From contig NW_019173946.1 in the NCBI RefSeq assembly GCF_001642475.1, positions 124,001 through 188,000 of the forward strand: DNA of 64,000 bases, written 5' to 3'. This document shows, in pieces, positions 1 to 11,072 of this stretch. The DNA comes from Fonsecaea monophora (Eukaryota; Ascomycota; Eurotiomycetes; Chaetothyriales; Herpotrichiellaceae). How positions within the stretch are numbered: the first letter of the stretch is position 1; each line of letters begins with the position of its first letter. Both the position numbers and the translations under genes were made by a program. The notes beneath the pieces were generated by a model. It did no database searches and had not been told where the DNA came from. It saw only the letters and a program-made list of their open reading frames with translations.

Positions 1-1400
1 AACGACGTGTGCGTGTACGCCGAGTTGGGCGCGTAGCTGGTCCCCGGGCCGACGAGGGTGTTTGGCTGGATCCACGGCGAGATGGCGATCGCGGGGACAC
101 GTACGCCCAGCCGCGTAAAGTCGTAGGTCACGTTGTGGCCGTCCGAGACGCCGGAGAAGGTGATCCCATCTTCGGGCGCTGGTATACCTGTTGGTGGTGG
201 AACGTGGTCGGCAAACCCGCCGTGTTCGTCGAAGTTGATGATGACGAGGCTGTTCAGGAAAGAAACGGGTTGACAAAGGTTAGCTGTTTGTCCGAGAAAT
301 ATCCAGGCTAAGTAGCACAAAGAGAAACAAAGGGAGGGGGAGTAGGCTGAGAAAAGTGAAATGCATACATGTTGTCCCAGTACTGCGACTTCCGGATGGA
401 ATCGTAAAAGTGTTTGATCATCAATTCGCCAGCGGCCATGTTACTCGTCGGGTGCATCGAATCGATGGTGCAGCACTCCGGATTGTAGTACGAAAACTGT
501 GGCAAGGTGCCCTGGGCCAAGTCCGTGTAGAACTCATCCGAGTGGACTAGTTTATCCATTGCGTTATCCTGCACCCACTGGTAAATCCAGGAATCGATAA
601 TGTCCGTCTCGTAGTAGTTCTTCCACGAGATATTCTTTTCAGTGAGCGCCTCAAAGATCGACTTGGAGCAGTTTGTGCCGGTCGAATTGAGCTGCCATCC
701 ATATGCTTGGACGGTATTGTCGACCAGGCCACATGTCGAGCCGGAGGTGGCGAACTGCCGGTTGGGATTCGTAGGTCCGGGATGCTCAGCGTGATAGCTG
801 TCCCAGAAAGCGAAGTTTTGGGCGAGCGTGGCGAGGACATTAGTCTTCTCCTTGTCGTAGGCTTTGATGACAAACGACGCGTCGCCAGGGGTGGCATTGT
901 ACTTCTCCGACTGTCGCTCGATAAAGCCGTTCATGTTGGGGACATCGCTGGCAGTGGGGTCCCAGGTGCGGTAAATCTCATAGCTGGTTCCTGCGAAGTT
1001 GTGATCGGGATCGACCAAGGGGACCTCGTCTTCGAATGGGCCAGCGCATATTGAAAGCGGCTCATTCCAGACAGTCCAGTTGGGGTTCGTGTAGTCGTTG
1101 CAGTAGGTCACGTTTCGCAAGTTGTTGATGTCCGGGTGAAAATCCCAGTAGCCAGCAATATTGTCAAAGGAATGGTTCTCCAGCATAAGATATACGACGT
1201 GCGTGATCTGAGAGTGTTTGTGTCAGCTTCCTCTGTCATAGGCTTAATAGGGATAGTGATACAAGACATACCTTATCGCTCAAAGGACTTCCGGTAGAGT
1301 TCGATGACGGAGGACCCCAGCTCTGGCGAGAGGCAAGGGGCATGGCATGTCCGAGGGCGACCAGGGCCCAAAAGGCGCTCGTTCTCAAAGTGTCCATCAT
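1..1400 (-). CDS. Secreted phosphoesterase, phospholipase C type (3' partial)
   Basis: Member of the bacterial/fungal phosphoesterase family (PF04185: non-haemolytic phospholipase C and acid phosphatases), which cleaves phosphodiesters of phospholipids. Exons as read: 1400-1272, 1207-369 and 249-1, continuing past the left edge. Exon 1 (43 codons) starts with ATG and encodes a hydrophobic secretion signal (TSAFWALVALGHAMP). Exon 2 opens with the family signature ENHSFDN, followed by HPGPTNPNRQ; exon 3 carries the metal-site motif DEHGG. Introns are GT-AG and keep the frame. The open frame ending near 308 runs through intron 2 and is not the real C-terminus. The 5' end faces the Ccc1 gene across 1.3 kb. 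Phospholipase C versus acid phosphatase cannot be decided here. Confidence 0.9.
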
Positions 1401-2733
1401 GATTATCTTGTCCACTCTACTGGTTACTCTGCACAGTCTTCTGCTTCTTGCACTGTGCCATGACTGTGTCCTTATAGCATCGAATTCCTCTCTCGTTTAT
1501 CCGCTGTCCGCTTCGGCGTGGCGGCGAGGCGAACCATCATTGGAGCTCTGAAGTTGTTCTTTCCCTCGCAGCTAGACGAGCAAGTATTATCAAGCACACC
1601 ACGAAGGATCCCGACACAGCCGTCCAGAGAATCGACCAAAGGCGAATAGACATCGCACGTGGAAGGAAGGACTCCGTGAAGACGACGTTGCACGGGAGAA
1701 GTGAGGACTGCAATAATAGAGAAGTGAAGTCATGGTTCCGAATAGGTTACACGCGAGAGAGTTCTGTCAAGGGAAACGATGCATAAAAGATGAGGCTGGC
1801 ATGCGGAGCTCCATACCCTGGCATGCCTGAAGGATAGCTAATGCATGACAGTTGCACCACTGGTTCATAGCGAGCAATGAGTAGAGCAACTAAGGATGTT
1901 GTATGCCCCATACAGTAGGTGGGCCGCGGTGGGTGCTCGGTGCAAAGGCAAAAAGGCTTGCAGAATGCTTAGCAGAGGCTTAAAGCCGCACTAGCATTTC
2001 TGGTACTTTTTCTCATTCGTCCATCGCATGAATCTTCCCCTCTTGTATACCTTGTACCTTGTACGCGTCCTTGTAGACGGAATCCCTCTCGACACTAGAG
2101 CTCATGCACGGTGCCTGGAAATCCTGCTGCACTGCAACCCCCACCAACTCCTCGAGCTTCGACCTCTCAGGTGTCACGGATTCCAAACCACGTTGCATCT
2201 TTGGCCACGTTGATAAGCAGTTTTCGCCCAGCTTCTTCCATCTGCATGATGCATGGTGCATGCCAGTTTCCACTCTGGAGCTTTCAAGAACATCCTCGGC
2301 CCCGGCGCCATCGACCCTGGTCAACTTTTTCTACGGCTTCTTCCTTTTTCGGAAGCTTGCTCACGAGCACACTTTCAACCACGTTCCTGGCTTGATAGGC
2401 AGTCACGGCTTCATCAATGCACAAAAAAAGGTTTGCTTCTTACTTCTAGCCAGATGACGCATGTCTTTGCGGTCCAGGCGACAATGAAGCGGATTAGGTC
2501 AAGGATTGAGGGTCAAGGATCTGGCAGTTCGCCGGACTTCCGCTCTCTCTGAACAAGAATATGAGAAAAAGATGAGAAGTACTTCAGGAAGAATAGGATG
2601 CACGACCGACCATCGAAGCATCCACTTCTGTCCCATATACCCAAGGAGGCCCGTCCCAACCACCCTTCCCGCGCTGCCATTCCATTCAACCTTCGTCTGC
2701 ACGATCAAAACAGACCCCCAATCGTCTGGCAAA
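1401..2733. other. Divergent intergenic region
   Basis: It lies between the starts of the phosphoesterase and the iron transporter and must hold both promoters. Several short frames exist on both strands but none resembles a protein family. A GATA-type core (TGATAAG) lies near 2210; one such site is not strong evidence of iron regulation. A short direct repeat of CCTTGTA occurs around 2048-2078. Nothing else was seen. Confidence 0.6.
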
Positions 2734-3661
2734 ATGCTTGTGTCAATGTTCAGATATATCTTCCCACGCCGTTATGTGCCGGTCCTCGAGAAGCATGTAG
2801 GCGATTTCAGTGAGAAAGATTTCGATCTCGAGTCTACAGGCTCCGACACCTCTGAGGCGAGTACACTTACCGGCAGTGTGAAGCCGTCCTTCAAGGCAGA
2901 TTCACGGGTCATCTCAGACGCCATCATCGGTCTCTCAGACGGCCTTACCGTGCCGTTTGCCCTGACTGCTGGACTGTCAGCCCTTGGGGATACCAAGGTG
3001 GTCATTTATGGCGGTCTGGCAGAGCTCATTGCGGGAGCGATATCGATGGGTCTGGGAGGATATTTGGGGGCCAAAAGCGAAGAGTGAGCCATATCTACCG
3101 TGCTTGACCCGTAACGCGAACAAGTCTAAATTTTTTGGAAATAGGGAATCATATCACGCGACACGAAAGCAGACAAAGGACCAAATAATGAGCGACCCAA
3201 ATTCCCTCTCAGAGAGCATCTCGGCCATCTTCGAGCCTTACCACCTCCCAGAATCTCTGACATCCGAGATCACGACGCATCTCGAGAAATGCGAACCAGA
3301 CAACCTGGTCAACTTCGTCATGTCCTTTGAGCACGCCCTTCCCGAGCCTGCCGGTTCTCGGGCCTTGACCTGCGCTCTGACAATTGCCCTCGGCTACTTT
3401 GTCGGAGGATTCATCCCGCTCCTACCGTATTTCTTCACCGCTCACATCTCCAAGGCTCTGCTCTGGTCCATTGGGACCATGGCCCTGGCTTTGTTTCTGT
3501 TCGGATATGTCAAGACGTGTGTGAATGTTGGGTGGCGACAGGGAAGACACATCTGGCAGGGCGTCTTGGGAGGAATCCAAATGGTTTTTGTCGGTGGTGC
3601 GGCCGCCGGGGCGGCCATGGGTCTTGTTCGAGCGTTTGATTATCATGCTGCGAGTGGCTGA
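2734..3661 (+). CDS. CCC1: Vacuolar iron/manganese transporter, Ccc1/VIT family
   Basis: Ccc1-type proteins move cytosolic Fe2+ or Mn2+ into the vacuole for storage and detoxification. Exons 2734-3083 and 3145-3661 encode 288 residues, a normal family length; the 61-base intron (GTGAGC...ATAG) splits a Glu codon. The first membrane segments carry the hallmark DAIIGLSDGLTVPFALTAGLS, and GLGGYLGAKSE follows just before the splice. After a cytosolic metal-binding helix region, the C-terminal three-helix block shows GGFIPLLPYFF, FGYVKT and VGGAAAGAAMGLVR. ATG at 2734 is preferred; the frame is open upstream, with an in-frame ATG at 2572 that would add 54 residues resembling no known N-terminus. 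The gene is divergent from the phosphoesterase, so iron-responsive control would have to act from the shared spacer. Confidence 0.92.
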
Positions 3662-4160
3662 TGGGTCAGGAATAGGGACACTAAGAGGTATATTCTAGCC
3701 CAATTTTATTTATCCTGTTTGGGTGAGGCGGAATGGTATGTTACATGGAGGAAATTTGTCAAAAAGGCTGCACTGTCGGAATGAAGCCGTTCAATGAGGC
3801 GTCTCGCGATTATCCGCAATAAGAACAGAATCGTACCAACACCGCAGTCACTGATACAGATGTACCTCGTGACGCACGTGATGTGGCGCTAGATGCGAAA
3901 CCTTCGCAAGACGGAGTTGGTCTCGTGAATGCTCCAGCGCCGTAGGAACGATCAGGCGTACTTGTGCTTTTGGGACGTTGCTCTTACCGGAACCTCTCGA
4001 CATCACCTATTCCGAGGCCGATAAGCTAGAAGCGATACGGCCTCCTACACCACCTGAACAATAAGATGTCGTTTGGTCATTGGATCTTTGCAGCGGGAAG
4101 AGGGGAGAATAGGTATTGATTTGATTTTCCGACACTCTAATAAAGTAACTTACACTTGGC
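3662..4160. other. Intergenic, no feature seen
   Basis: It lies between the iron transporter stop codon and the end of the kinase relic. No open frame of interest, repeat or RNA gene was recognised. Confidence 0.5.
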
Positions 4161-4566
4161 TCACTCCTGCAGCCGGGGATCCTCGAGCAGCTCGTTAGCG
4201 GTCTTGCTCCTCAGGCAGCCATTTCAGCATTGCTTGAAACGTTTCCGATGGATCTTATCAAAGATCTCGACATGGCCAAACAGTTGGGTATGCACCATTT
4301 CCGAGCTTGCCAACTACTTGGTATTTTGACTGATATACGTCGCCGATGTGAACAGGGTAATACTGTTGAGGCTCGTAAAATGGCATCGTCTCCTCTTCCA
4401 GGAGTCTTTCACCGGGGTAATATTGGAGCTCCACTGCTGGAGAGACTCCTTGGGAGAGATACCCTCCGTCTGAAAACATGTCTCCATAGCTGAAACAGAG
4501 ATATGATGTCATTTTGTCAGAGAAAGCGGAGTGAAAGTTGAACGTTGTATAGAAGGGAGGGTCCAA
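4161..4566 (-). pseudogene. SRPK-like serine/threonine kinase relic with internal deletion
   Basis: The reading starts at 4566 and shows the N-terminal signature of fungal SR-protein kinases: LLEEETM, YYPVHIGDVYQSKYQVVGKLG, then a degraded glycine loop (GNGAYPTVWPCRDL; functional relatives have Gly/Ser-Thr-Val-Trp-Leu). A stop follows directly after CRDL at 4258. Twenty-odd bases on, the sequence resumes with the extreme C-terminus of the same family: FQAMLKWLPEE, a one-base frameshift, then KTANELLEDPRLQE and a stop at 4161-4163. The roughly 250-300 residues between (VAIK, HRD, DFG and activation segment) are missing. Deletion, stop and frameshift together mean that no active kinase can be made. 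Fungal genomes often carry many SRPK-like paralogues, so a degenerate duplicate is the likely origin. Confidence 0.8.
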
Positions 4567-5136
4567 GTGCCAAGGCTCTGCTACGTGGGAGACAGGTCTG
4601 CCGAGCCACCCCTTTTACCCAAGCACGTGACAGGTCATTTTTAGAACGGTTGACTCCAAGTTCAAGTCGATGATCGACATTTATGACCTCCAGAAGTGAT
4701 TTCCCTACGTGCCCACGCGCGAAAAGATCTGTATTCAGCGGTCTACTGTGGTACGAGATGGATGTTTTCCACAAATCATTCGGACGAGGCACCACCGATT
4801 GCCCAGTGGTCGCCTTGCGGAGGTCTTGTTGCTCTACAAATTGTCTTCCCTCTCTCCGCCTGCTGTCTCGATCACGGATCCATTCTCTCCAACCTCTAGC
4901 TCCTCCCCCGCACATATTTCCCCTACTTACGGAGTAATACATTTCTCCCCCGCGTGTATCGGAATAGGAAGCAGAGAAAAGGAACCAACCACAGCCGCTC
5001 GGCAAACACATTTCCCCATCGAATCGCCGCGGTGATTTCAGAAATGGAAGTTTGTCTATATAAGGAGTCGGTCAGATGGCCCTGATGTTGTCACTTCCTT
5101 ACCTCAACCCGAGTCATTTCCGGCTGATCGTTAACC
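4567..5136 (+). other. Upstream region of the MFS transporter
   Basis: It separates the kinase relic from the transporter start and contains a good TATA box near its right end. Short frames on both strands show no family resemblance. Confidence 0.5.
5057..5064 (+). promoter_or_regulatory. TATA box of the MFS transporter
   Basis: TATATAAG lies 73 bases before the transporter ATG, followed by a pyrimidine-rich leader. A strong TATA suggests regulated rather than housekeeping expression (inference). Confidence 0.6.
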
Positions 5137-7088
5137 ATGGCCAAGGCATTTGCAGCACATCAAGCTGCGTTTGAGAAAGAAGGTGTCTACATCGGCGGCT
5201 GGTCGTTTCGGGATACGCTGACACCGAGAAAGAAGGACGGGAAGCACGACACCAGCGAGGATCGCATCCAGAATGCCACCGTCCTGACTCCTGACTGGAC
5301 GGCGGAGGAAGAGCGGAGATTGGTCCGCAAACTCGATTTTCGAGTGCTCTTCCCGGCCTGTATCATCTACTTTCTTGCCTATATGGACAGAGCCAATCTC
5401 GGAAACGTCAAGATCTTGGGTCTGGGGACGGATTCCTCCATCGAAGGTCGGTTGGGGATGAAAGGCGCCGATTTCAGCTGGGCCGTGTCCATCACCTACT
5501 TCGCCGTCACCGCGGGCCTGCTCCCTTCGAATATCCTGATGAAGAAGTTCTCGGCAAAGTACTTCTTCCCCATTGTCATGATCCTCTGGGGCGTCATCGT
5601 CATGTCTATGGCCGCTTGCAAGAGCCTGGGCGGCCTTCTGGCAGCACGCTTCTTCCTTGGTATTCCAGAGTCTGGTGTCGTCCCGGCCTGTGTCATGTAC
5701 TTTTCAATGTGGTACAAGCCGTCCGAGAGAGCGTTTCGTATTGGGGTCTTTCACAGTGCCAACGCTCTCGCCTCTGCAGTGTCAGCCTTCATCGCCGCAG
5801 GGATCGGGCACCTGAACGGTCGTAATGGACTGGACTCTTGGCAATGGGTCTTCATCATCGAAGGGATCTTGCCCATCGCCATGGCACCTATCATCTTCCT
5901 CCTCCTCTTGACATTCCCCGAGACGTCCACGGCGCTGTCAGAGCGAGAGCGGTACATCGCCATCAACCGATTCGGCAGAGGCGCGGCGAGAAAGACCGAT
6001 GTCAGCTGGAGCTGGCCTGCGTTCCGTCGCATCTTCAAGCGACCGTCGACCTACGTCTTCTTCGTCTCGTACGTGGCGCTGTGCATGGTCGCCGTCGCCC
6101 AAGCTACCTTCCTGCCCACCATCCTCAAGGTCTTCCTTGGCTACTCGACGACAAAGTCCAACCTCTACACCGCCGCCTGCAACCTCAGCATCATCCCCTT
6201 GTACTGGGTGTGGGGTGTCCATTCCGACTGGACTCGAGAGCGCATGTGGCATTACCTTCTTCCCGTGGTTGCGTCGGTCCCTTGCTATGCCGTCTGGACC
6301 TATACCTCAATGCACCCAGAAGCCCGAGGCACGGTGATCGAGACGACCGCGTTATACGGCATGGCGTATCTCGGCCAGATGGTTCTGATCTCCCAGCCGA
6401 TCGTGCTCAGCTATCGCTCCTCAACGCTGTACGGTGCTGCCGAACAAGCCGTCGGCGTGGCCGCTGCTGTTGCTTCGTTGACCATCGCCAGCATTATCGC
6501 CCCGCAGGTACATATATTTCCGTCCACCCTTTATCTCTTCGTCGCTTATGCAAGAGCTCTCCTGCTGACCATATCAACAGATGTACCCCAACCAAGACGC
6601 CCCACGGTATCTGGCAGGCTTTGCAGGCACGCTGGCTTTGTTGGTCGTGTGCATCCTCTCCTACCTGACCTTGCCTCTGTGGCTCATGCGGGAAGCACAT
6701 GTACGGAAGAAGAAGACCGGCCACGCCATGCCACTACAGGTACGAAGTCCCTTCATTTTATCTTTTGCCACCTCTTCTTTTCTTTATTTCCCTTTGTTGC
6801 TTGCACTTCCCTCCTCTCCCCGTCATCCTTTCCATATCCTTTCTTAATCTTGTCCGTCCATCTCGATCCATTGCAGTCCTCGTCCCTGTGTACTAACACA
6901 CCTGTTCCCCACCTCAGGCCATCGAAGACGCCGAACGGAGCATGGTCACCGACGCCGCGCACGATCTCATCCACCGCCTCAACGAACAAGAAGAGATGGG
7001 CATGCTCGCGGCCAAGGGCGTCGAGGCCGGCGCCGCCGAGGCCCAGCATGTCGAGGAGCAGCATCAGCAGCCACCTAAGACTATCTGA
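5137..7088 (+). CDS. MFS transporter, Dal5-like anion:cation symporter family
   Basis: Exons 5137-6507, 6581-6739 and 6918-7088 give 566 residues, right for the allantoate permease (ACS) branch of the major facilitator superfamily. These carriers import organic anions such as allantoate, nicotinate, pantothenate, tartrate or other carboxylates with protons. Visible: LDFRVLFPACIIYFLAYMDR (helix 1 with the family's D-R and downstream N), ARFFLGIPESGVVPA (helices 4-5), the loop WYKPSERAFRIG, WQWVFIIEGI, then six further helices up to LPLWLMREAHVRKKK. A charged cytosolic tail of about 60 residues is Glu/Gln-rich. The introns (GTACAT...ACAG and GTACGA...TCAG) are in phase 0. The next gene downstream is a convergent acyl-CoA ligase. 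The substrate cannot be read from sequence. Confidence 0.92.
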
Positions 7089-7295
7089 GCCACGCACCCC
7101 TCGCCGATGAAGACTAAGTTGGGGTGGGACGGGACAGAACACCAGGGACGCGAGACACATCATGGGCTTCGGCATAAGAAACGGAAACGGAAATGGAAAC
7201 ACGGACACAGACACACATACATATACATAAACGCGCGCGCATGCAGACGCAGACGCGTATATATTTATACAGGACGCAGGTTATGCTACAGATTC

Positions 7296-7301
7296 AATAA
7301 A
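7296..7301 (+). terminator. Possible poly(A) signal of the MFS transporter
   Basis: AATAAA lies 208 bases past the stop codon, in AT-rich sequence and just before a TAGG repeat. Fungal poly(A) signals are loose, so this is only a candidate. Confidence 0.35.
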
Positions 7302-7487
7302 TCGATAGGTAGGTAGGTAGCCTATGGAACGAAGTATATTCGATCCAATCCAATTTGATCGATCAGATTCGTAGTCAGATGCATCATGCATGTACTTGCA
7401 TGTGTGTGGTGAAGGCAATAATAAATACCTTTCCTTCATTTCATTTCAGGGAGGGTTCATCCGAATTTTCTCAGAAGCCCTGTTCGT

Positions 7488-7652
7488 CTGTCTGTCTATC
7501 TGTCTGTTTGTTTGTTTCTGTGTCTGTGTCTGTGTGTCTGCTGTAAAGATCTCGATTTCAGGGGGAGGTATCAAACGCTTGGAATCTCTCCCAGCATCAG
7601 CCACTCCGTCACTATCAGCTGTGTGTATGTGTGTGTCTGTATGTGTGTGTCT
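7488..7652. repeat. Microsatellite tracts (TCTG/TTTG/TG)
   Basis: Runs of TCTG, TTTG and TCTGTG units at about 7488-7541 are followed by TG-rich TGTGTGTATG-like units at about 7620-7652. Imperfect simple repeats between two convergent genes; likely slippage products in the overlapping 3' ends. Confidence 0.7.
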
Positions 7653-7816
7653 TGTCACACTTGTTCAAAACACAACGCAGTATATATACCTCGTATCGGA
7701 CGGTCCGGTCCAAACAAAGCAGACCAAGCCTCACCCAAGCCGAGAGCTAAGACAGACCAAGCAAAGCCAAGGCAAATAATAAAGGGGGCTGGCGGAACGA
7801 AACCCGAACGAGTTTC

Positions 7817-9882
7817 TCACAGCCTCGCCATCCCCGTCGTGTCTCTCCTCGAGGACGACGTATTATTCCACACCTGCACCTCGGGAATCTCTGCATAATT
7901 GGCCGGGAAGAGCGCGGGGCCCGACACCTTCTTGGATACCTTGCCCGTGGCGTTCTTGGGCAGTTCGCCCTCGATGACGCGCAGGATCGTCGGGAGCTTG
8001 TACCGCGCCAGTTTGTCGCCGAGGTCTTTGCGCAGTTGCGCGAGTGTGAGGGCCGTGCAGCTGCCGGTGGGACGGTACGAGTATGTCGTCTGGTCGTCGC
8101 GCAATGTCACCGCGGCGGCGACGCGCTGGCCCCATTCGGCGTCGTCGACCCCCACGACCATGACCTCGTTGATGTACGGCAGGCCCAGGCACTCGCGCTC
8201 AATGTCCAGCGCCGAGATCTTGTAGCCGCCGCACTTGAGGATGTCGACCGACGCACGCCCCAGGATGAAGTAGTACTCTCCCTCGCGCCGCCCGATGTCG
8301 CCCGTCTTGTAGAAACCATCCGAGTCGTGCGCGTCCCGCGTGGCTTGCTCGTCGGAGAGGTATCTGCACAAGTTTGCGTGGGAGGGTTAGTGCCAGTGAT
8401 GGGGTTTTCTTTCTAGGAATAGGCAAAAAGGAAAAGAGAACAGAGGGTGTGACTCAATTCAGATGTAAAGAGACAGCCTCCAAAATCATTTGGGGAAATG
8501 GGTATTTGGCTCGTCTTTGCAAAGGGCAAAAAGGAAACACGACCTGTACATACCCCGTAAACATGCTCGGGCTCTTGATCAGGATTTCGCCTTCGTCACC
8601 ACCGTCTGCGAACCGCACTTCCACCCCAGGGGAACACGTGCCCACAGAGCCCGAAGGCGTGTTCCCAGGTTCCAGGGCCATTTTGAAAACAGCCCCAGAC
8701 TCGGTACTTCCGTAGCGCGTCAGGATGCGTTTGCCGCCCCTGAGGTTCTCCCAAAATTCCTCCACCGGTCGGGGCAGGGCGGACGTGCCGCACAGCATGC
8801 CACGTATTTGCATTGCCGCTGCAGCTGCCGTAGCGGAGTCGATGGATGTACTAGATGGAGGGGGCGAGGAGGAAGAGGCTGATCTTGACAACCCCACCTG
8901 GCCTTGCTGGAACTGGCGCATCATCCGGACGTACATGGTGGGCACGCCCGTGAAGAAGCTAATGCCACCCTTCCTCCACCGCTCCCACGTCCACTCGGCG
9001 CTGAATGGCCCGCTGCGGAATTCGATGCAGGCGCCACGAATCAGGAACGGGTAGAAGGACAAATACGCTCCCGTGGCATGGTGTACGGGCATGAGATGCA
9101 GGATACGGTCGTCCTCTGTCACCTTGTAGTGGTCGGCTACGGAGCGCGCGACTTCGTGGGTCATCGCTCGTCGGTGTACCGCCCCCTTGGGTTTCCCCGT
9201 TGTCCCGGACGTAAAGATCACGAACGCTGGGGCGTTGTCGTCTAGATATCTGTCGGAGGAGATTGAGATATCGGATGGCCGATGGCTCCAATGCCGGAGG
9301 GAGGGGGCGATCAAGATCTTGGAAAAATCGGCATTCTTGCGCTGCCTCCTGACGGTCTTTTCCAAGGCGGTTCCCTGGCTGTCCAGGTTTGAGGCGGTCA
9401 GGACTGCCACGCACTGGGCCTTTTCTATAAAGTAAGATGCCTCTTCTAGAGGTGCTTGTGGACCTATTGTGCAGAAAGTCTTAGTCTTTCCAGACGACAT
9501 ACGTTCTGAAAAGACCGCTAGCGACGTTGATAGACTTACTGATGGGCACTACGACGGCTCCTAATGCGAGAACGCCGAGAACTCCCACGGTGTACTCATA
9601 GCCCCCAGCAGCCAGCACGGCGATGAAAATGGGTCCGCTGCCTCGTACCAGGTCATCTCTCGCTGTCTTGCCCAGGCGTTCTAGCAGGTCGTTTCGCATC
9701 TCCAGAACGTCGGTTAGCAGCTGGATGCGAGACTTTTCGACGTCGAGGTTGACATCGGCAATGATGGTCTTCGCAGGCGCATCGTGGGCCAACCGCAGCA
9801 ATCTGCCGAAAAAAGGACAGTTGGGAAAGACATTCCGGCCCTGGTGCGGAGGCACAAAGTCGGCACGGTCTGGAATATGCAT
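7817..9882 (-). CDS. Acyl-CoA synthetase, malonyl-CoA synthetase (ACSF3)-like
   Basis: ATP-dependent ligase of the AMP-binding superfamily, forming an acyl-adenylate and then the CoA thioester. Exons 9882-9540, 9463-8554 and 8363-7817 give 599 residues; both introns are GT-AG. Seen: phosphate-binding TSGTTGKPKG (about residues 199-208), MPVHHATGAYL, the adenine-site RYGSTESG, the hinge region DGFYKTGDIG...ILGRASVDILKCGGYKISALDIE, and catalytic Lys in LPKNATGKVSKK. The N-terminus (PPHQG...FPNCPFFGRLLRLA) and C-terminal Lys motif resemble ACSF3-type malonate/methylmalonate ligases, but substrate choice is inference. The last residues are Ala-Arg-Leu, which fits the PTS1 peroxisomal consensus. 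A Ser/Pro/Ala-rich insertion lies near residues 325-350. In-frame TAA upstream and the first ATG support the chosen start. Confidence 0.88.
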
Positions 9883-11072
9883 TTCGTCCTGTATCTCGTT
9901 CCGGAAATGAGGTTCACGAACAAATCTCAGGTCGAGGCCAGATTGCTCTTCTTATACACTGCACAGCACTGTTATCATTCTGACCAAAGCCAGGGGGCGA
10001 AGATGAAAAGATAGGACTATCATAACTCAAGTCTCTCTGTCCTTCAAGTCGAGTAGGTACGAATATGTTGTCCAGGCTGATCCACATATCGCCGAGGGGG
10101 TTTGGGACAAGCGGGAATGCCGAATAGGAAGAAACACTTCGGCCGTTGTCCGGGAGCGTTTTGCTAAGGCTCAAAGATCAACTATTTGGAGATACGGTCC
10201 AGGAGCCGGTCATATGATCGGGTATGGGTCGGATTAATTCGTCAAAAGGTACTTGGTAGACACTGTGTACCAACGAATATCTGTAAAGAACCTTGGGAAA
10301 GTTACTCGAGCCAATGTCTCGGCGGTGCAGTATACAAACGATACTCGTATCCTAAATTGACGACATGCTATTCATACGTGCTGGTACTGGCAAGACATGC
10401 TTGATTCTCCTGGATGGTAAACTCGATTTGCTCAGAATTTCGGTCGACATCTCAACAAAGAGTGTCATTTACAAGGCAATCAATTAGGTGGATGGATTGT
10501 CGGGCAAATGACTCCTCTTCTGGTACGCCAGTGCCAGTGACCTCGAGCCGGTAATAGGGCCACTTGGGAAACGCCGGCGACAATTTCCCAGATTTTGAGT
10601 ACCCGGGGGTTTCGTGGAGAAATCGAGAAATCTCCACAGACGGAGATTGTCTACTCCATTGATTCTGTTTAGGGTCCTCTGTGTGGTCTCCCTAGGAGAA
10701 CACTCATTGTGTGAATAGAGCAGGAGGTCGATAAAATACCCGACAAAGGAGCAGGGTATTGTACTTACCATACAATTACCCGCATTTGCCGCGCCGTCGG
10801 CTGTTGTCGATCTACTCCTCTGTCCTTCAAGGTTTTCTCTGGGTCCAAGTGCTGCCAGTGGCAGAAACGGGATTTCGTTTGTGGAACCTGGTCCTTTCTC
10901 CAAATCTTCCCCTCCGTAGACTCTGCACCAGATGTTTTGAGGCGGTAAACAATGCCTCGGGGCCTGAAACCAATATGTCTCGACTTAACCTTAGTGGGGA
11001 AGCCATTGGAAGGTAGGACATAACAATAAACTCATATTGCGTCGCTACGCAAAGCACCCAGCAAGGTGATAT
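9883..11072. other. Intergenic, no gene recognised
   Basis: It holds the promoter side of the acyl-CoA ligase and the 3' side of the Zn2Cys6 regulator. The longest frame (minus, 10484-10903) has no family resemblance or splice support. Confidence 0.5.

Larger units (their letters stand above)
7089..7816. other. Convergent 3' region with microsatellites
   Basis: It lies between the stop codons of the transporter and the acyl-CoA ligase. It holds TAGG repeats (7306-7320), a tetranucleotide tract of TCTG/TTTG/TGTC units (about 7488-7541) and a TG-rich tract (about 7620-7652). The two short frames here are low-complexity read-through and not genes. Confidence 0.6.

Noticed and set aside
308..368. 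C-terminal tail after WDNM in the phosphoesterase open frame
   Set aside because: It reads through a GT-AG intron; the real protein continues at 249 with the conserved DEHGG motif.
2208..2216. GATA site as proof of iron-responsive control of the Ccc1 gene
   Set aside because: A single short core is expected by chance, and it is far from the start codon.
7488..7652. Low-complexity frames over the TCTG/TG repeats as a gene
   Set aside because: They are translations of simple repeats in both directions.
10484..10903. 139-codon minus-strand frame between the ligase and the regulator
   Set aside because: No family features and no splice signals supporting it; probably a chance frame.
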